Source: Brevibacillus sedimenti (lineage in GTDB: Bacteria; Bacillota; Bacilli; Brevibacillales; Brevibacillaceae). Taken from it: 64,000 nt of DNA. The stretch's first letter is position 1; the number at the start of each line of letters is the position of its first letter. Of the stretch, positions 17,080 to 25,895 are shown one piece after another. A program made the translations under genes and the position numbers. Location of the stretch: positions 3,163,001-3,227,000 of the forward strand of contig NZ_CP064048.1 of NCBI RefSeq assembly GCF_020923495.1, given 5' to 3'. The notes below the pieces were generated by a model, which did not search any database, was not told the origin of the DNA, and was given only the letters and a program-made list of their open reading frames with translations.

Positions 17080-18792
17080 TCAGGTGATGAACCGGCTGAT
17101 CATCTGCTGCAATTGCTGCGACAGACGGTTCAGATTTTCGCTCGAACGTGCGATTTCCTGCATGGAGGCGAGCTGTTCCTCGGAGTTGGCAGCTGCACCC
17201 TGGGTGTGAACGGCCGCTTCCTGCGCCAGACGATTCATTTCATCCATGGACGAGGCGACCTGCTGGACACCTGCCGTCATCTGCTCAGTTGCCGCCGAGA
17301 CCTCCTGAATCTGCTCGGCGACCGCCTGGGCTGCGCTGACGATGCGCTGAAACGCCATACCCGCTTCCCGAACCGCCACGCTGCCCGCCTCCGTCTCCGC
17401 TGTGCCCTGGTTCATCGCGGCAATCACCTGGCCGGTCTCAAGCTGAATATCGCCAATGAGGCGGGCGATCTCCTGCGCCGAATTCTCGGACTGCTCCGCC
17501 AGCTTGCGCACTTCGTCGGCCACGACGGCAAATCCCCTGCCTTGTTCGCCGGCCCGCGCCGCTTCGATCGCAGCGTTCAGGGCGAGCAGGTTGGTCTGCG
17601 ACGCAATGCCGGTGATCACCTGAACGATTTCACCGATCGCTTCCGAACGAGCCCCCAGCAGTGTCACCATCTCGGCGGCGCGATTCACCGCCGCTTGGAC
17701 AGCAGACATTTGTTCCACGGCCTTGACGATGTATTCGTTGCCCTGTTCCGCCTCTTGCGCCGCCCGCACCGAAGACTCGGAGACGGTGCCGGCGGTCGCG
17801 GCAATCCGCTGGATGGCCGTGCCCAACTCCTCCATGACCCGCACGCTCTCCGCAGTCCGCTGCGTCTGCACTTCGGAGCCGGTCGCGATTTCCTGGATGG
17901 CGGCGGCAGCTTGTTCGGCGGCCTTGGCCGTCTGCTCGGCACTGGACGTCAACTGCTCGGACGAAGCCGCCACCTGCTCGCCCGCCAGCTTCACCTCGCC
18001 GATCAACGAGCGAAGCTGAATGACCAGCTTGTTGAAGGCCTGTCCCAGCGTGCCCACCTCGTCCTTGCCCTCAAAGTCGACCGGCTGCACGGTCAGATCA
18101 CCCCCGGCCAACTCATCCAGTTTGGACGCTACTTTCTTCAGCGGATCGGCGATCATCCGGGCGATCACGTACCCGATGGACATCGCCAGCAGCAGAGCCG
18201 CTCCGATGGTGATGATCAGCGTCATCTCCGCCTCCCGCGATTCCTGCGTATTTTGACGGTGAATGTCTTCGGCCGTCTGCGAGTTGTAATCCGCCCACGA
18301 CTTCAATTCCTGGTTGATGCCGTCCAGTGTCGCTTCCGTCGCGCGAAAATAATTGTACGCCTCATCCTGGTTGCCTTCTTCGATCAACTGGATAACCCGG
18401 GTGCGATCACCCTGGTACTTTTCGTTCAAGTCCTTCAACGTCTGGAGAAACGCTGTTTCCCGCTTGTCCAGATTGCTTTGTTCCAACTGCGTCAACAGCT
18501 GATTGGAATCCTTGATGCGCGTCTCAATCTGTTGTTTGATTTCGAGCTGTTTCGTAGGACTGGTCTCCAGGATCATCTTGTACACGCTGGCTTCGATCGC
18601 CCGGGTTTGGGCGCGCAAGTCATTGATGCTCTTGATCGGCAGCAGTTGATCCTGGTACATCGCTCCCATTCGCATTTCTGCCCGATTCAGGTGCCAGTAC
18701 CCGGCCCCCCCGACGATCAGCAGAAACGTGACCATCAGCATGACCAGATTGAACAGCTTTGCCCGTGTGCTCAGATTGCGAAGCAGCTTCAT
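17080..18792 (-). CDS. Methyl-accepting chemotaxis protein
   Basis: 570-residue transmembrane chemoreceptor: membrane segment at about 14-33, a four-helix-bundle extracytoplasmic domain (4HB_MCP) to about 188, a second segment at 190-212, HAMP to about 265, then a long coiled coil containing the hairpin tip [21 protein letters not shown] and [16 protein letters not shown]. It signals to CheA/CheW encoded elsewhere. No C-terminal receptor-tethering pentapeptide is seen. Ligand unknown; the neighbouring transporters make a nutrient plausible. Confidence 0.93.
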   Translation of the reverse strand: MKLLRNLSTRAKLFNLVMLMVTFLLIVGGAGYWHLNRAEMRMGAMYQDQLLPIKSINDLRAQTRAIEASVYKMILETSPTKQLEIKQQIETRIKDSNQLLTQLEQSNLDKRETAFLQTLKDLNEKYQGDRTRVIQLIEEGNQDEAYNYFRATEATLDGINQELKSWADYNSQTAEDIHRQNTQESREAEMTLIITIGAALLLAMSIGYVIARMIADPLKKVASKLDELAGGDLTVQPVDFEGKDEVGTLGQAFNKLVIQLRSLIGEVKLAGEQVAASSEQLTSSAEQTAKAAEQAAAAIQEIATGSEVQTQRTAESVRVMEELGTAIQRIAATAGTVSESSVRAAQEAEQGNEYIVKAVEQMSAVQAAVNRAAEMVTLLGARSEAIGEIVQVITGIASQTNLLALNAAIEAARAGEQGRGFAVVADEVRKLAEQSENSAQEIARLIGDIQLETGQVIAAMNQGTAETEAGSVAVREAGMAFQRIVSAAQAVAEQIQEVSAATEQMTAGVQQVASSMDEMNRLAQEAAVHTQGAAANSEEQLASMQEIARSSENLNRLSQQLQQMISRFIT

Positions 18793-18845
18793 ATGTTTTT
18801 GCCATCCCCTTTTTTCCCTGGCAGAATCGCAGGAATGATGTCACA

Positions 18846-18873
18846 AATATAAATGCGCCAGAAGTCCTGACAA
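18846..18873 (-). promoter_or_regulatory. Candidate promoter of the chemoreceptor gene
   Basis: On the minus strand TTGTCA and TATATT are 16 bases apart, about 54 bases before the ATG. No sigma-D pattern was seen. Confidence 0.4.
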
Positions 18874-18952
18874 ATCGGACGGACCTCTGAGAAAAATGTC
18901 GCTTGTTGTCTAATTCTACCAAAAAAGGGGTAGGCAAGTCGATACTTTCTGA

Positions 18953-19471
18953 CTATTCCGGTATGTCAAACACGGTCAGCAGTGAAATGCGGCTGATCTG
19001 CTCGTGCGGCTTGTAACAGACATAATAGGTGAGCTCCCGGCTGATGCGGTAGCGGATCCCGGCAAAGCCCCGATCCAGCAGAAAGGCCCGGATCTCATCC
19101 CCGGTCCACTCCAGCCATTCCTCGTGACATTTCGCTGCTGACAAACGCGACAACTGCTCCGGCGTATGACGCCAGCGCAGGGCGTCCGCCCGCAGTTCGT
19201 TCTCCCCGTATCGCTCGTCCAGCTCCGCCAGTCCGTCCACCTCCACTTCCTGGGCGAGGATGGCAGCCTGATCCCAGGTGGTTTCCGCGTGACAGATCGC
19301 GTACTGTGCGGCGATCTTCGGGTTGCTGACCAGGTAGACGCCGGGGCCAAATACGGCTTTTGCACTGGCGCCGTTGACGAACCTGCGCCGTTCCTCCCGC
19401 TCGTAACGCTGGGCCGCCACTACGCGCAGCGCTTCCTTGTACTCCACCCCGCGATAAACAATCTGCTTCAT
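18953..19471 (-). CDS. Protein with ADP-ribosyltransferase-like motifs, function unknown
   Basis: 172-residue soluble protein with a good GGGGAGG ribosome site. It begins IVYRGVEY. About 40 residues later it carries FGPGVYLVSNPKIAAQYA, which resembles the YHGT and G-G-Y(F/L)-P-A-YA signatures of PARP/KptA-like ADP-ribosyltransferase folds. A Tyr/Glu-rich middle part could supply the remaining motif. This is pattern recognition, not proof: the catalytic triad cannot be assigned with confidence. No antitoxin or NADAR-type partner is adjacent. It stands alone between the chemoreceptor and the pyrimidine genes. Confidence 0.6.
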   Translation of the reverse strand: MKQIVYRGVEYKEALRVVAAQRYEREERRRFVNGASAKAVFGPGVYLVSNPKIAAQYAICHAETTWDQAAILAQEVEVDGLAELDERYGENELRADALRWRHTPEQLSRLSAAKCHEEWLEWTGDEIRAFLLDRGFAGIRYRISRELTYYVCYKPHEQISRISLLTVFDIPE

Positions 19472-19662
19472 GCCCGCCTCCCCTTATCTGAACAATCATG
19501 AGGACACCATCGGCAGATGAAAACACCCTGCCCGGCGCGTCCGACGCGATTCGTCCGGCGGCATCTGCACCTGGCCGGGCGCAGGCTGACAGAGAAGGGC
19601 AGGGCGAGCAGGCCTGGCTGTCAGAAGCCTGCAGCATCGCCCTGCCGTATGGTTGATCCGCG

Positions 19663-20553
19663 TTACGGAAGGAGTTTGACCATGTCCTCGTACGTCTCCG
19701 GTCTGCGGTCGCGATAAAACTGCCAGGTATTGCGCACTTCATGGATCAGGTGTTTATCCATCACGGCGATGACCACTTCGTCCTGGTCGCGGCTGCCGAT
19801 GGCGACAATTTGCCCGCGCGGATCGACGAGGTAGGACTGTCCGTAAAACTCGCCCATATTCCACGGGGGTTCCACCCCCACCCTGTTGATCGCCGCCACG
19901 TAGTATCCGTTGGCGACGGCGTGGGCGGGCTGCTCCAGCTTCCAGAGGTACTCGGAGAGACCGGCCACGGTGGCCGACGGGTTGAAGACGATCTCCGCCC
20001 CGTTCAGGCCGAGCAGCCGCGCCCCTTCGGGAAAATGGCGGTCGTAGCAGATGTAGACGCCCACCTTGGCAAACGCCGTGTCAAACACCGGGTACCCCAG
20101 ATTGCCCGGTTTGAAGTAGTACTTTTCCCAAAATCCGCAGCCGTTACCGCCCGCCGCCACGTGCGGTATGTGCTGCTTGCGGTACTTGCCGAGGTACGTC
20201 CCGTCCGCGTCAATTACCGCTGCCGTGTTGTAGTAGGTCCCGATGCCCACCTTTTCGTACACGGGCAGAATGATTACCGTCCCCAGTTCGCGTGCCAACG
20301 ACTGAAAGAGCTGCGTCGTCGGGCCGTCGGGCACTTCTTCGGCCGCCTCATACCACTTGGTGTTTTGTTCGGCGCAAAAATACGGGCCGAAGAAGATTTC
20401 CTGCAGACAGATGATCTGGGCTCCCTTTTCCGCCGCTTCGCGGACCATCCGCACGTGTTTTTCGATTGCCTTTTCCTTGTGGACGTGCACCGGTTCGTCC
20501 CCGTGCACGTCGTTTTTCGCCTGGATCAGCCCAATCGTCACCTTGTTTCCCAT
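19663..20553 (-). CDS. pydC: Beta-ureidopropionase (N-carbamoyl-beta-alanine amidohydrolase)
   Basis: Nitrilase-superfamily enzyme of 296 residues that hydrolyses N-carbamoyl-beta-alanine to beta-alanine, CO2 and ammonia, the third step of reductive pyrimidine breakdown. The Glu-Lys-Cys triad is visible in ICLQEIFFGP, YLGKYRKQHIP and VGVYICYDRHFPEG. The ATG at 20553 has GGAAGGAGG upstream; the longer frame overlaps dihydropyrimidinase and is rejected. It lies 19 bases after the dihydropyrimidinase stop, so they are co-transcribed. Confidence 0.9.
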   Translation of the reverse strand: MGNKVTIGLIQAKNDVHGDEPVHVHKEKAIEKHVRMVREAAEKGAQIICLQEIFFGPYFCAEQNTKWYEAAEEVPDGPTTQLFQSLARELGTVIILPVYEKVGIGTYYNTAAVIDADGTYLGKYRKQHIPHVAAGGNGCGFWEKYYFKPGNLGYPVFDTAFAKVGVYICYDRHFPEGARLLGLNGAEIVFNPSATVAGLSEYLWKLEQPAHAVANGYYVAAINRVGVEPPWNMGEFYGQSYLVDPRGQIVAIGSRDQDEVVIAVMDKHLIHEVRNTWQFYRDRRPETYEDMVKLLP

Positions 20554-20572
20554 GCTGTCTTCCTCCTTCCTG

Positions 20573-21958
20573 TTACGGCCGTTCAAACGCGGCGCGCTTG
20601 ATGAATTGTCCCGCACCCGCCTGGCCGACAAACTGCTTGTCACGTACAACAAACGCTCCCCGCGACAGGACAGAGACGATCTCGCCGTATACCTCCATGC
20701 CTTCAAACGGGTTGTAATCGACGTTCATGTGGTGGGTCTTCGCGGAGATCGTCCGTTTGACGCGCGGATCGAAGATGACGATGTCCGCGTCAGAACCCAC
20801 GGCAATGGTGCCTTTTCTCGGGAACATCCCGAACAGTTTGGCCGCCTTTGTCGAGCAAACGTCGACGAACTGGTTCAGACTGATTCGCCCTTGACGGACG
20901 CCTTCGGAATAAAGGATGGTCAAGCGGTCCTCGATCAGCGGCCCGCCGTTGGGAATCTTCGTAAAGTCGTCCCGGCCCAGCTCTTTTTGGCCGATATAGT
21001 TGAATGAGCAGTGGTCCGATCCGACCGTCTGCAGGATGCCGTTTTTCAGCGCGTTCCACAGCACGTCCTGGTTCCACTTTTCGCGCAGCGGCGGTGACCA
21101 GACGTATTTGGCCCCTTCAAAACCAGGCTTTTCAAGGGCGGTGATGTCAAGCGCCAGATACTGCGGGCAGGTCTCGCCGAAGACGTTGAGTCCCCGTTCA
21201 CGCGCTTCCGCGATTCGCTGCACGGCAGCCGCGCAGGAGACGTGGACGACGTACAGTTGGGCATCGGCCAAGGCGGTCAGTGCGATGGCCCGCCCGGTCG
21301 CTTCTCCTTCCGCTTCCGGCGGTCGGGTCAGGGCGTGGTAGATCGGCGCGGTATTTCCTTCCTTCAGCGCTTTCTTGGTCAGGTAGTCCAGCACGTCCCC
21401 GTTCTCTGCGTGCACCTGCACCAGCGCCCCCAGTTCTCTTGCGCGCACGAGCGTTTTAAACAGCGTCTCGTCGTCCGCCTGAAACACGTTTTTATAGGCC
21501 ATAAACACTTTCAGCGAGGTGATGCCCTCGGTTGTGACCACGCTCTCCAACTCTTCCAGCACCTGGTCGTTCGCCTCGGCGATCATCAGGTGAAACCCGT
21601 AGTCGATGACGGCCTTGCCGCGCGCTTTTTCGTGCCAGGTGGCGATGGCCGAGCGAAGCGTCTCCCCTTTTTTCGTCAGGCAAAAGTCGATGATGGTGGT
21701 CGTGCCCCCGAACGCCGCTGCTTTGGTGCCGGTAAAAAAGTCGTCTGCCGTTACAGTCCCGCCAAACGGCATGTCGAGATGCGTGTGCGGATCAATCCCT
21801 CCTGGCAGGACGTAACAGCCGGTGGCGTCAATCTCCTCTGCGCCGTTCGCTTCCAGTTCGCTGCCGATGGCCGTGACCCTCTCCCCTTCAATCAAGACGT
21901 CCGCCCGGTAGGTATCGGCGGCTGTCACCACGGTGCCGCCGCGAATCACTTTTTTCAT
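20573..21958 (-). CDS. hydA: Dihydropyrimidinase
   Basis: Amidohydrolase-superfamily enzyme of 461 residues that opens the dihydrouracil ring to N-carbamoyl-beta-alanine (also acts on hydantoins). The binuclear metal site is shown by GGIDPHTHLDMPF, the carboxylated Lys in SLKVFMAYK, the His in VQVHAEN and VHVSC, and the Asp in VGSDHCSFN. The ATG at 21958 follows AAGGAGG; a longer start lacks support. Middle gene of the preT-preA-hydA-pydC run. Confidence 0.93.
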   Translation of the reverse strand: MKKVIRGGTVVTAADTYRADVLIEGERVTAIGSELEANGAEEIDATGCYVLPGGIDPHTHLDMPFGGTVTADDFFTGTKAAAFGGTTTIIDFCLTKKGETLRSAIATWHEKARGKAVIDYGFHLMIAEANDQVLEELESVVTTEGITSLKVFMAYKNVFQADDETLFKTLVRARELGALVQVHAENGDVLDYLTKKALKEGNTAPIYHALTRPPEAEGEATGRAIALTALADAQLYVVHVSCAAAVQRIAEARERGLNVFGETCPQYLALDITALEKPGFEGAKYVWSPPLREKWNQDVLWNALKNGILQTVGSDHCSFNYIGQKELGRDDFTKIPNGGPLIEDRLTILYSEGVRQGRISLNQFVDVCSTKAAKLFGMFPRKGTIAVGSDADIVIFDPRVKRTISAKTHHMNVDYNPFEGMEVYGEIVSVLSRGAFVVRDKQFVGQAGAGQFIKRAAFERP

Positions 21959-22052
21959 GCGCGCTTCCTCCCTTCCCCGCTCCATTGGCGTATGGGCACG
22001 GGCGCGTGCCCCCTGTCAGTACAAGCTATGCAAAAAGGCCTACCCGCATGAC

Positions 22053-23339
22053 TTACTCGCAGCCTGTCCCGCAGTTTCCCTGGGCTGCCAACGCGGCCTG
22101 CCGCTGATTCCAGGAAAGCGGCGGCTGCCCCGTCGGCACCTCCACCATTTCGATCGTCCCCTCCACCGGACAGACGATCGAACAGAGGTTGCAGCCGACA
22201 CAGTCCTCCTCCCTGACGACCAGTCTCTCCTTGCCGGACGCTTCATCCAAAACGATGTCGATGCATTGGTGCGACGTGTCTTCGCAGGCGATGTGGCACT
22301 TGTTGCAATGGATGCACGTCTCTTCGTTGATACGGGCGACCACCTTGTAGTTGAGATTGAGGTTGCCCCAGTCGGAGTAGGTGTGGACCGCTTTGCCGAC
22401 GATGTCCATGACTGATTTGATGCCGCGCTGATCGAGGTAGTTGTTCAGCCCGTCGATCATGTCCTCGACGATGCGAAAACCGTGGTGCATCGCCGCTGTA
22501 CACACTTGCACTCCCGTCGCTCCCATCAGCAAAAACTCGACGGCGTCACGCCAGGTGGAGATTCCGCCGATGCCGGAGATCGGGACATTTACCTTCGGAT
22601 CGCGGGCGCACTCCGCCACCATGTTGAGGGCGATCGGTTTTACGGCCGGGCCGCAGTATCCGCCGTGCGCGCCTTTGCCGTCCACGTGCGGGATCGGCAG
22701 CCAGCTGTCCAGATCGACACCCATCAAGCTGTTGATCGTGTTGATCAGGCTGATGGCATCCGCTCCGCCTTCCACTGCCGCCCGAGCGGTATAGCGGATG
22801 TCGGTGATATTGGGCGTCAGCTTGACGATGACGGGGGTCTGCGCCACTTCCTTTACCCATTCCACCTGCTGGATGATCAGATCGGGGTGCTGACCGACCG
22901 CCGAGCCCATGCCCTGCTCCGCCATTCCATGCGGACAGCCGAAATTCAGCTCCAGTCCGTCCACACCGACAGCCTCCACTTTTTTCACAATCTCATGCCA
23001 GGCTTCCCGCTTGTTTTCCACCATCAGCGAAGCGATCAGTGCGTGTTTGGGAAATTTCTTTTTCGTCTCTTCGATCTCTTTCAGATTCACCTCGAGCGGA
23101 CGATCCGTAATCAGCTCGATGTTGTTGAAGCCGATCATCCGCTGCCCGCCGACGTGCAGGCCGGCAAACCGGGAACTGACGTTGATAATCGGCTCACCCA
23201 ACGTCTTCCACACCGCTCCGCCCCAGCCCGCCTCAAACGCCCGCTGGACCTGGTAGCCGGAGTTGGTTGGCGGCGCCGATGCCAGCCAGAACGGATTGGG
23301 GGATGAAATGCCCGCCAGGTTGATGCTGAGATCTGCCAT
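22053..23339 (-). CDS. preA: NAD(P)-dependent dihydropyrimidine dehydrogenase subunit PreA
   Basis: Catalytic subunit of 428 residues that reduces uracil or thymine at an FMN site. A dihydroorotate-dehydrogenase-like barrel (NFGCPHGM with the active-site Cys, GIGGI and GATGVQVCTA for FMN phosphate) is followed by a C-terminal ferredoxin domain with two 4Fe-4S motifs (CIHCNKCHIAC and CVGCNLCSIVCP). AAGGAGG precedes the ATG. It lies 27 bases after preT, its electron-donating partner. Confidence 0.94.
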   Translation of the reverse strand: MADLSINLAGISSPNPFWLASAPPTNSGYQVQRAFEAGWGGAVWKTLGEPIINVSSRFAGLHVGGQRMIGFNNIELITDRPLEVNLKEIEETKKKFPKHALIASLMVENKREAWHEIVKKVEAVGVDGLELNFGCPHGMAEQGMGSAVGQHPDLIIQQVEWVKEVAQTPVIVKLTPNITDIRYTARAAVEGGADAISLINTINSLMGVDLDSWLPIPHVDGKGAHGGYCGPAVKPIALNMVAECARDPKVNVPISGIGGISTWRDAVEFLLMGATGVQVCTAAMHHGFRIVEDMIDGLNNYLDQRGIKSVMDIVGKAVHTYSDWGNLNLNYKVVARINEETCIHCNKCHIACEDTSHQCIDIVLDEASGKERLVVREEDCVGCNLCSIVCPVEGTIEMVEVPTGQPPLSWNQRQAALAAQGNCGTGCE

Positions 23340-23366
23340 GGTACTTCGCCTCCTTTTCTCCCTGCA

Positions 23367-24734
23367 TCACGCCGGCTGCGCCTGACCGCTCAGCGCGGCG
23401 TGGATGGCGTGCGCGGCCCGTTTGCCGTGATTGGCGGCATCGACCACCATTGCATCCGTCTTGCCGCCTCCGAAGATCACATCTCCGGCAGCGTATACAC
23501 GCGGATTGGACGTGCGGTAGGTGCCTTCCTCCACCTGGACGATCCCGTTCCGATGCGCCAGCCCGAACGCTTCGATCAAAGGCACGTGACGCTGCTGGCC
23601 GATCGCCTTTACCACAAAGTCCGTCTGAATGACAAACTGGCTGCCGGGAACCGGCACGGGCCGCTTCCGTCCCTTTTCATCCGGCTCGCCCAACTCCATC
23701 CGTATCAACTCCAGCCCGGTCACCCGGCCGTTTTCGCCCAGAATGCGGGTGGGGGCCACCAGCCAGCGGAATTCCACGCCCTCCTGCTTGGCGAACTCGT
23801 ATTCAAACTGGTAACAGGTCATCTCCCGCTCTGTCCGCCGGTAGAGTATCCGGACGTTCGCGGCACCCAGCCGCTTTGAACAGGTGGCCGCGTCAATCGC
23901 CGTGTTGCCCGCGCCGATGACGACCACCTTTTTGCCGATCATCGCGTCCGTAAGCGGCTTGGTTTTCGTCTCCTCCACCAGGGAGATGGCGTCCAGCACG
24001 CCGTCCAAATCCTCTCCTTCGATGTGAAGCGGGGGGACCGCTCCCATCCCTACGGCGAGCAGGACCGAATCATACTGCTGCAGAAGTTCCTCGGGCTGTA
24101 CGTCCTCGCCCACCCGGGTGTTGGTGACGAACGTCACGCCCATCGCCGCGACTTGTTCCGCCTCCCACAGCGGAATCTCCTGAGGGAGCCGAAACGAGAC
24201 GATGCCGTACGTGTTGAGGCCGCCCGCTTTTTCCTTCGCCTCGTAGACGGTTACCTCATAACCCAGCCGCGCCAGCTCCCGCGCTGCCGACAGCCCTGCC
24301 GGCCCTGCACCGACAACGGCCACCCGTTTGCCGTTTTTCTCTCCGGCCTGAAACAGCACCGCTCCGTTTTTCATCGCCCAATCAGTGGCGTAACGCTGCA
24401 GGCGCCCGATCATGATGGGGTGAGACGCGTGATTCAACACACAGGCACCCTCGCACAGCACTTCGGTGGGACAGACGCGGGCACAGCTCGCGCCCACGGG
24501 ATTGGCTTCCATGATCGTTCGGGCTGATCCGTACATATTGCCGGTCGCGATCTTTTTGATAAAGGAGGGAATGTCGATCGAGGTGGGACAGGCCTTGATA
24601 CAGGGGGCGTCGTAGCAGTACAGGCAGCGGTTGGCTTCGTCGATTGCTTCTTTCGGCTTCAGCGCCGGGACCACTTCCCGGAATCGGTGTTCCAGTTCCG
24701 CTCGCGCAGCCGCTGGTTCATGATGGACGCTCAT
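23367..24734 (-). CDS. preT: Dihydropyrimidine dehydrogenase subunit PreT
   Basis: FAD- and NAD(P)H-binding subunit (455 residues) that passes electrons to PreA through iron-sulfur clusters. The N-terminal cluster domain has CLYCYDAPCIKACP and CARVCPTEVLCEGAC. Dinucleotide folds follow at GAGPAGLSAA and GAGNTAIDAA. Architecture equals the N-terminal half of mammalian DPD and glutamate synthase small subunits; the adjacent preA fixes the assignment. First gene of the operon, preceded by GAGGAGG. Confidence 0.93.
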   Translation of the reverse strand: MSVHHEPAAARAELEHRFREVVPALKPKEAIDEANRCLYCYDAPCIKACPTSIDIPSFIKKIATGNMYGSARTIMEANPVGASCARVCPTEVLCEGACVLNHASHPIMIGRLQRYATDWAMKNGAVLFQAGEKNGKRVAVVGAGPAGLSAARELARLGYEVTVYEAKEKAGGLNTYGIVSFRLPQEIPLWEAEQVAAMGVTFVTNTRVGEDVQPEELLQQYDSVLLAVGMGAVPPLHIEGEDLDGVLDAISLVEETKTKPLTDAMIGKKVVVIGAGNTAIDAATCSKRLGAANVRILYRRTEREMTCYQFEYEFAKQEGVEFRWLVAPTRILGENGRVTGLELIRMELGEPDEKGRKRPVPVPGSQFVIQTDFVVKAIGQQRHVPLIEAFGLAHRNGIVQVEEGTYRTSNPRVYAAGDVIFGGGKTDAMVVDAANHGKRAAHAIHAALSGQAQPA

Positions 24735-24763
24735 CTTCCAACAACCTCCTCACACGTTTTTTC

Positions 24764-24776
24764 CACCTGGCAGGTG
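24764..24776. promoter_or_regulatory. 13-bp palindrome upstream of preT
   Basis: CACCTG-G-CAGGTG is a perfect inverted repeat 30 bases upstream of the preT start, within the probable leader or promoter. It is a candidate operator for the pyrimidine operon; the protein that binds it is unknown. Confidence 0.3.
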
Positions 24777-24928
24777 CTTGCTATTAATCAATGTGGGAAA
24801 TGACAGTTTTATGATCGTTTCATCGCGGTTTCCGGTAGCTTGCCACTGAAATCAATTCAACCCGGATGGCATGAATGGTTTCAGCGGTGAATACGCTGTT
24901 ACCAAAACGTGGAAGGGATGAAGCGGGC

Positions 24929-25471
24929 ATGAAGGATTACGACCTGCTGATCGCCCGGCTCCGCCGCCAAATCGCAGAGGCGACCGAACAACTTAAGCAG
25001 TTGGAAGCGGAGCGGGCCGCGTACGAAGAACAGCGCCGCCGCCGCAGCGCGTACCTGTCCTCGCGGGAAATCCTCGATCTGCTCGCCGCCCGGCACGGAC
25101 GGATGGGCAGCATGGCGACGATCAAACGCTGGGCGGATGAAGGACACCTCGGCGCCGTCATCGACGAGCGGGAAGCCTTCCCCCTGCTCACCGGGAAACA
25201 GGGCAACAAGCGGTTTCTCTACCCACGCGAGGACGTGTTTCGCTTTTTGTATGAAAAGGGATTGTTGACGCCGGCGTACGATGTGCTGGACCGTGTCCGG
25301 ATCACGCGGGGAACGCAGCAGGAATGGGCAGTGGTCATCTCGGCAGAGCTGGCGGTGGATCGTTTTCTATACACGGTGCAGGTGGAAAGCAGCGGCGAAG
25401 TGGTGAGCGGAATCCCGGAAGCGGACCTGCTCCCGCCGGAACATCCTGCTTCCCGCCTGCCTGTCTCGTAA
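24929..25471 (+). CDS. Putative DNA-binding protein with coiled coil and MerR-like helix-turn-helix
   Basis: 180 residues from the ATG at 24929. Residues 5-45 are a charged coiled coil. Residues 45-115 (SSREILDLLAARHG, TIKRWADEGHL, FLYPREDVFRFLYEKGLL) look like the winged helix-turn-helix of MerR/excisionase proteins. A small beta-rich C-terminal domain follows. The family is not recognised. The ribosome site is only moderate (GGAAGGG, twelve bases away), and an ATG at 24875 is an alternative. Probably co-transcribed with the gene nine bases downstream. Confidence 0.6.
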   Translation: MKDYDLLIARLRRQIAEATEQLKQLEAERAAYEEQRRRRSAYLSSREILDLLAARHGRMGSMATIKRWADEGHLGAVIDEREAFPLLTGKQGNKRFLYPREDVFRFLYEKGLLTPAYDVLDRVRITRGTQQEWAVVISAELAVDRFLYTVQVESSGEVVSGIPEADLLPPEHPASRLPVS

Positions 25472-25480
25472 GGAGGAACT

Positions 25481-25894
25481 ATGGAACTGGCTGTCGTCAC
25501 GCTGGCCAATACGCCGGAAAATCAGGAGCGCTCGCGGCAAATCCGCGATTTTCACAAAAAAAAGGGGCAGCCCCTCGCCATCCGGTTCAGCGAGGAACTG
25601 ACCCATATCGTTTTGGAAGCGCCGTGCCTGTATTTGCCCGACCGGAAGCTGCTCGGCACCGATGCGGTAGTGGACGGCAGCGGCCGGCAGTGCTCCGGCC
25701 ATTACGAGATTCACCCCCGCAGCAAAGGAAAGACCATCAATCTGCACCTGGATTCCGAACTGGCTGCGGAGCTGGAGCAAATCCGCGCCCGCGTCGGCAG
25801 CAAGACCCAGCATGACGTGATTCTCGACATGGTCATCCGCGGGATGAAGGCGTATCTGGCCGAGCAGGACAAAGGTCGCGGCGAACAAAACTAG
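25481..25894 (+). CDS. Putative ribbon-helix-helix protein
   Basis: 137 residues, strong TAAGGAGG site directly after the upstream stop. The C-terminal 55 residues, KTINLHLDSELAAELEQI then HDVILDMVIRGMKAYLAE, have the strand-helix-helix pattern of CopG/Arc-type DNA-binding proteins. The N-terminal 80 residues are of unknown fold. With its neighbour it forms a two-gene unit of possible DNA-binding proteins. The stop is one base from the convergent secreted-protein gene. Function unknown. Confidence 0.6.
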   Translation: MELAVVTLANTPENQERSRQIRDFHKKKGQPLAIRFSEELTHIVLEAPCLYLPDRKLLGTDAVVDGSGRQCSGHYEIHPRSKGKTINLHLDSELAAELEQIRARVGSKTQHDVILDMVIRGMKAYLAEQDKGRGEQN

Positions 25895-25895
25895 A

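Noticed and set aside
24875..24931. Upstream ATG for the MerR-like gene
   Set aside because: The extra 18 residues are preceded by no convincing ribosome site; ATG 24929 is somewhat better, though not certain.
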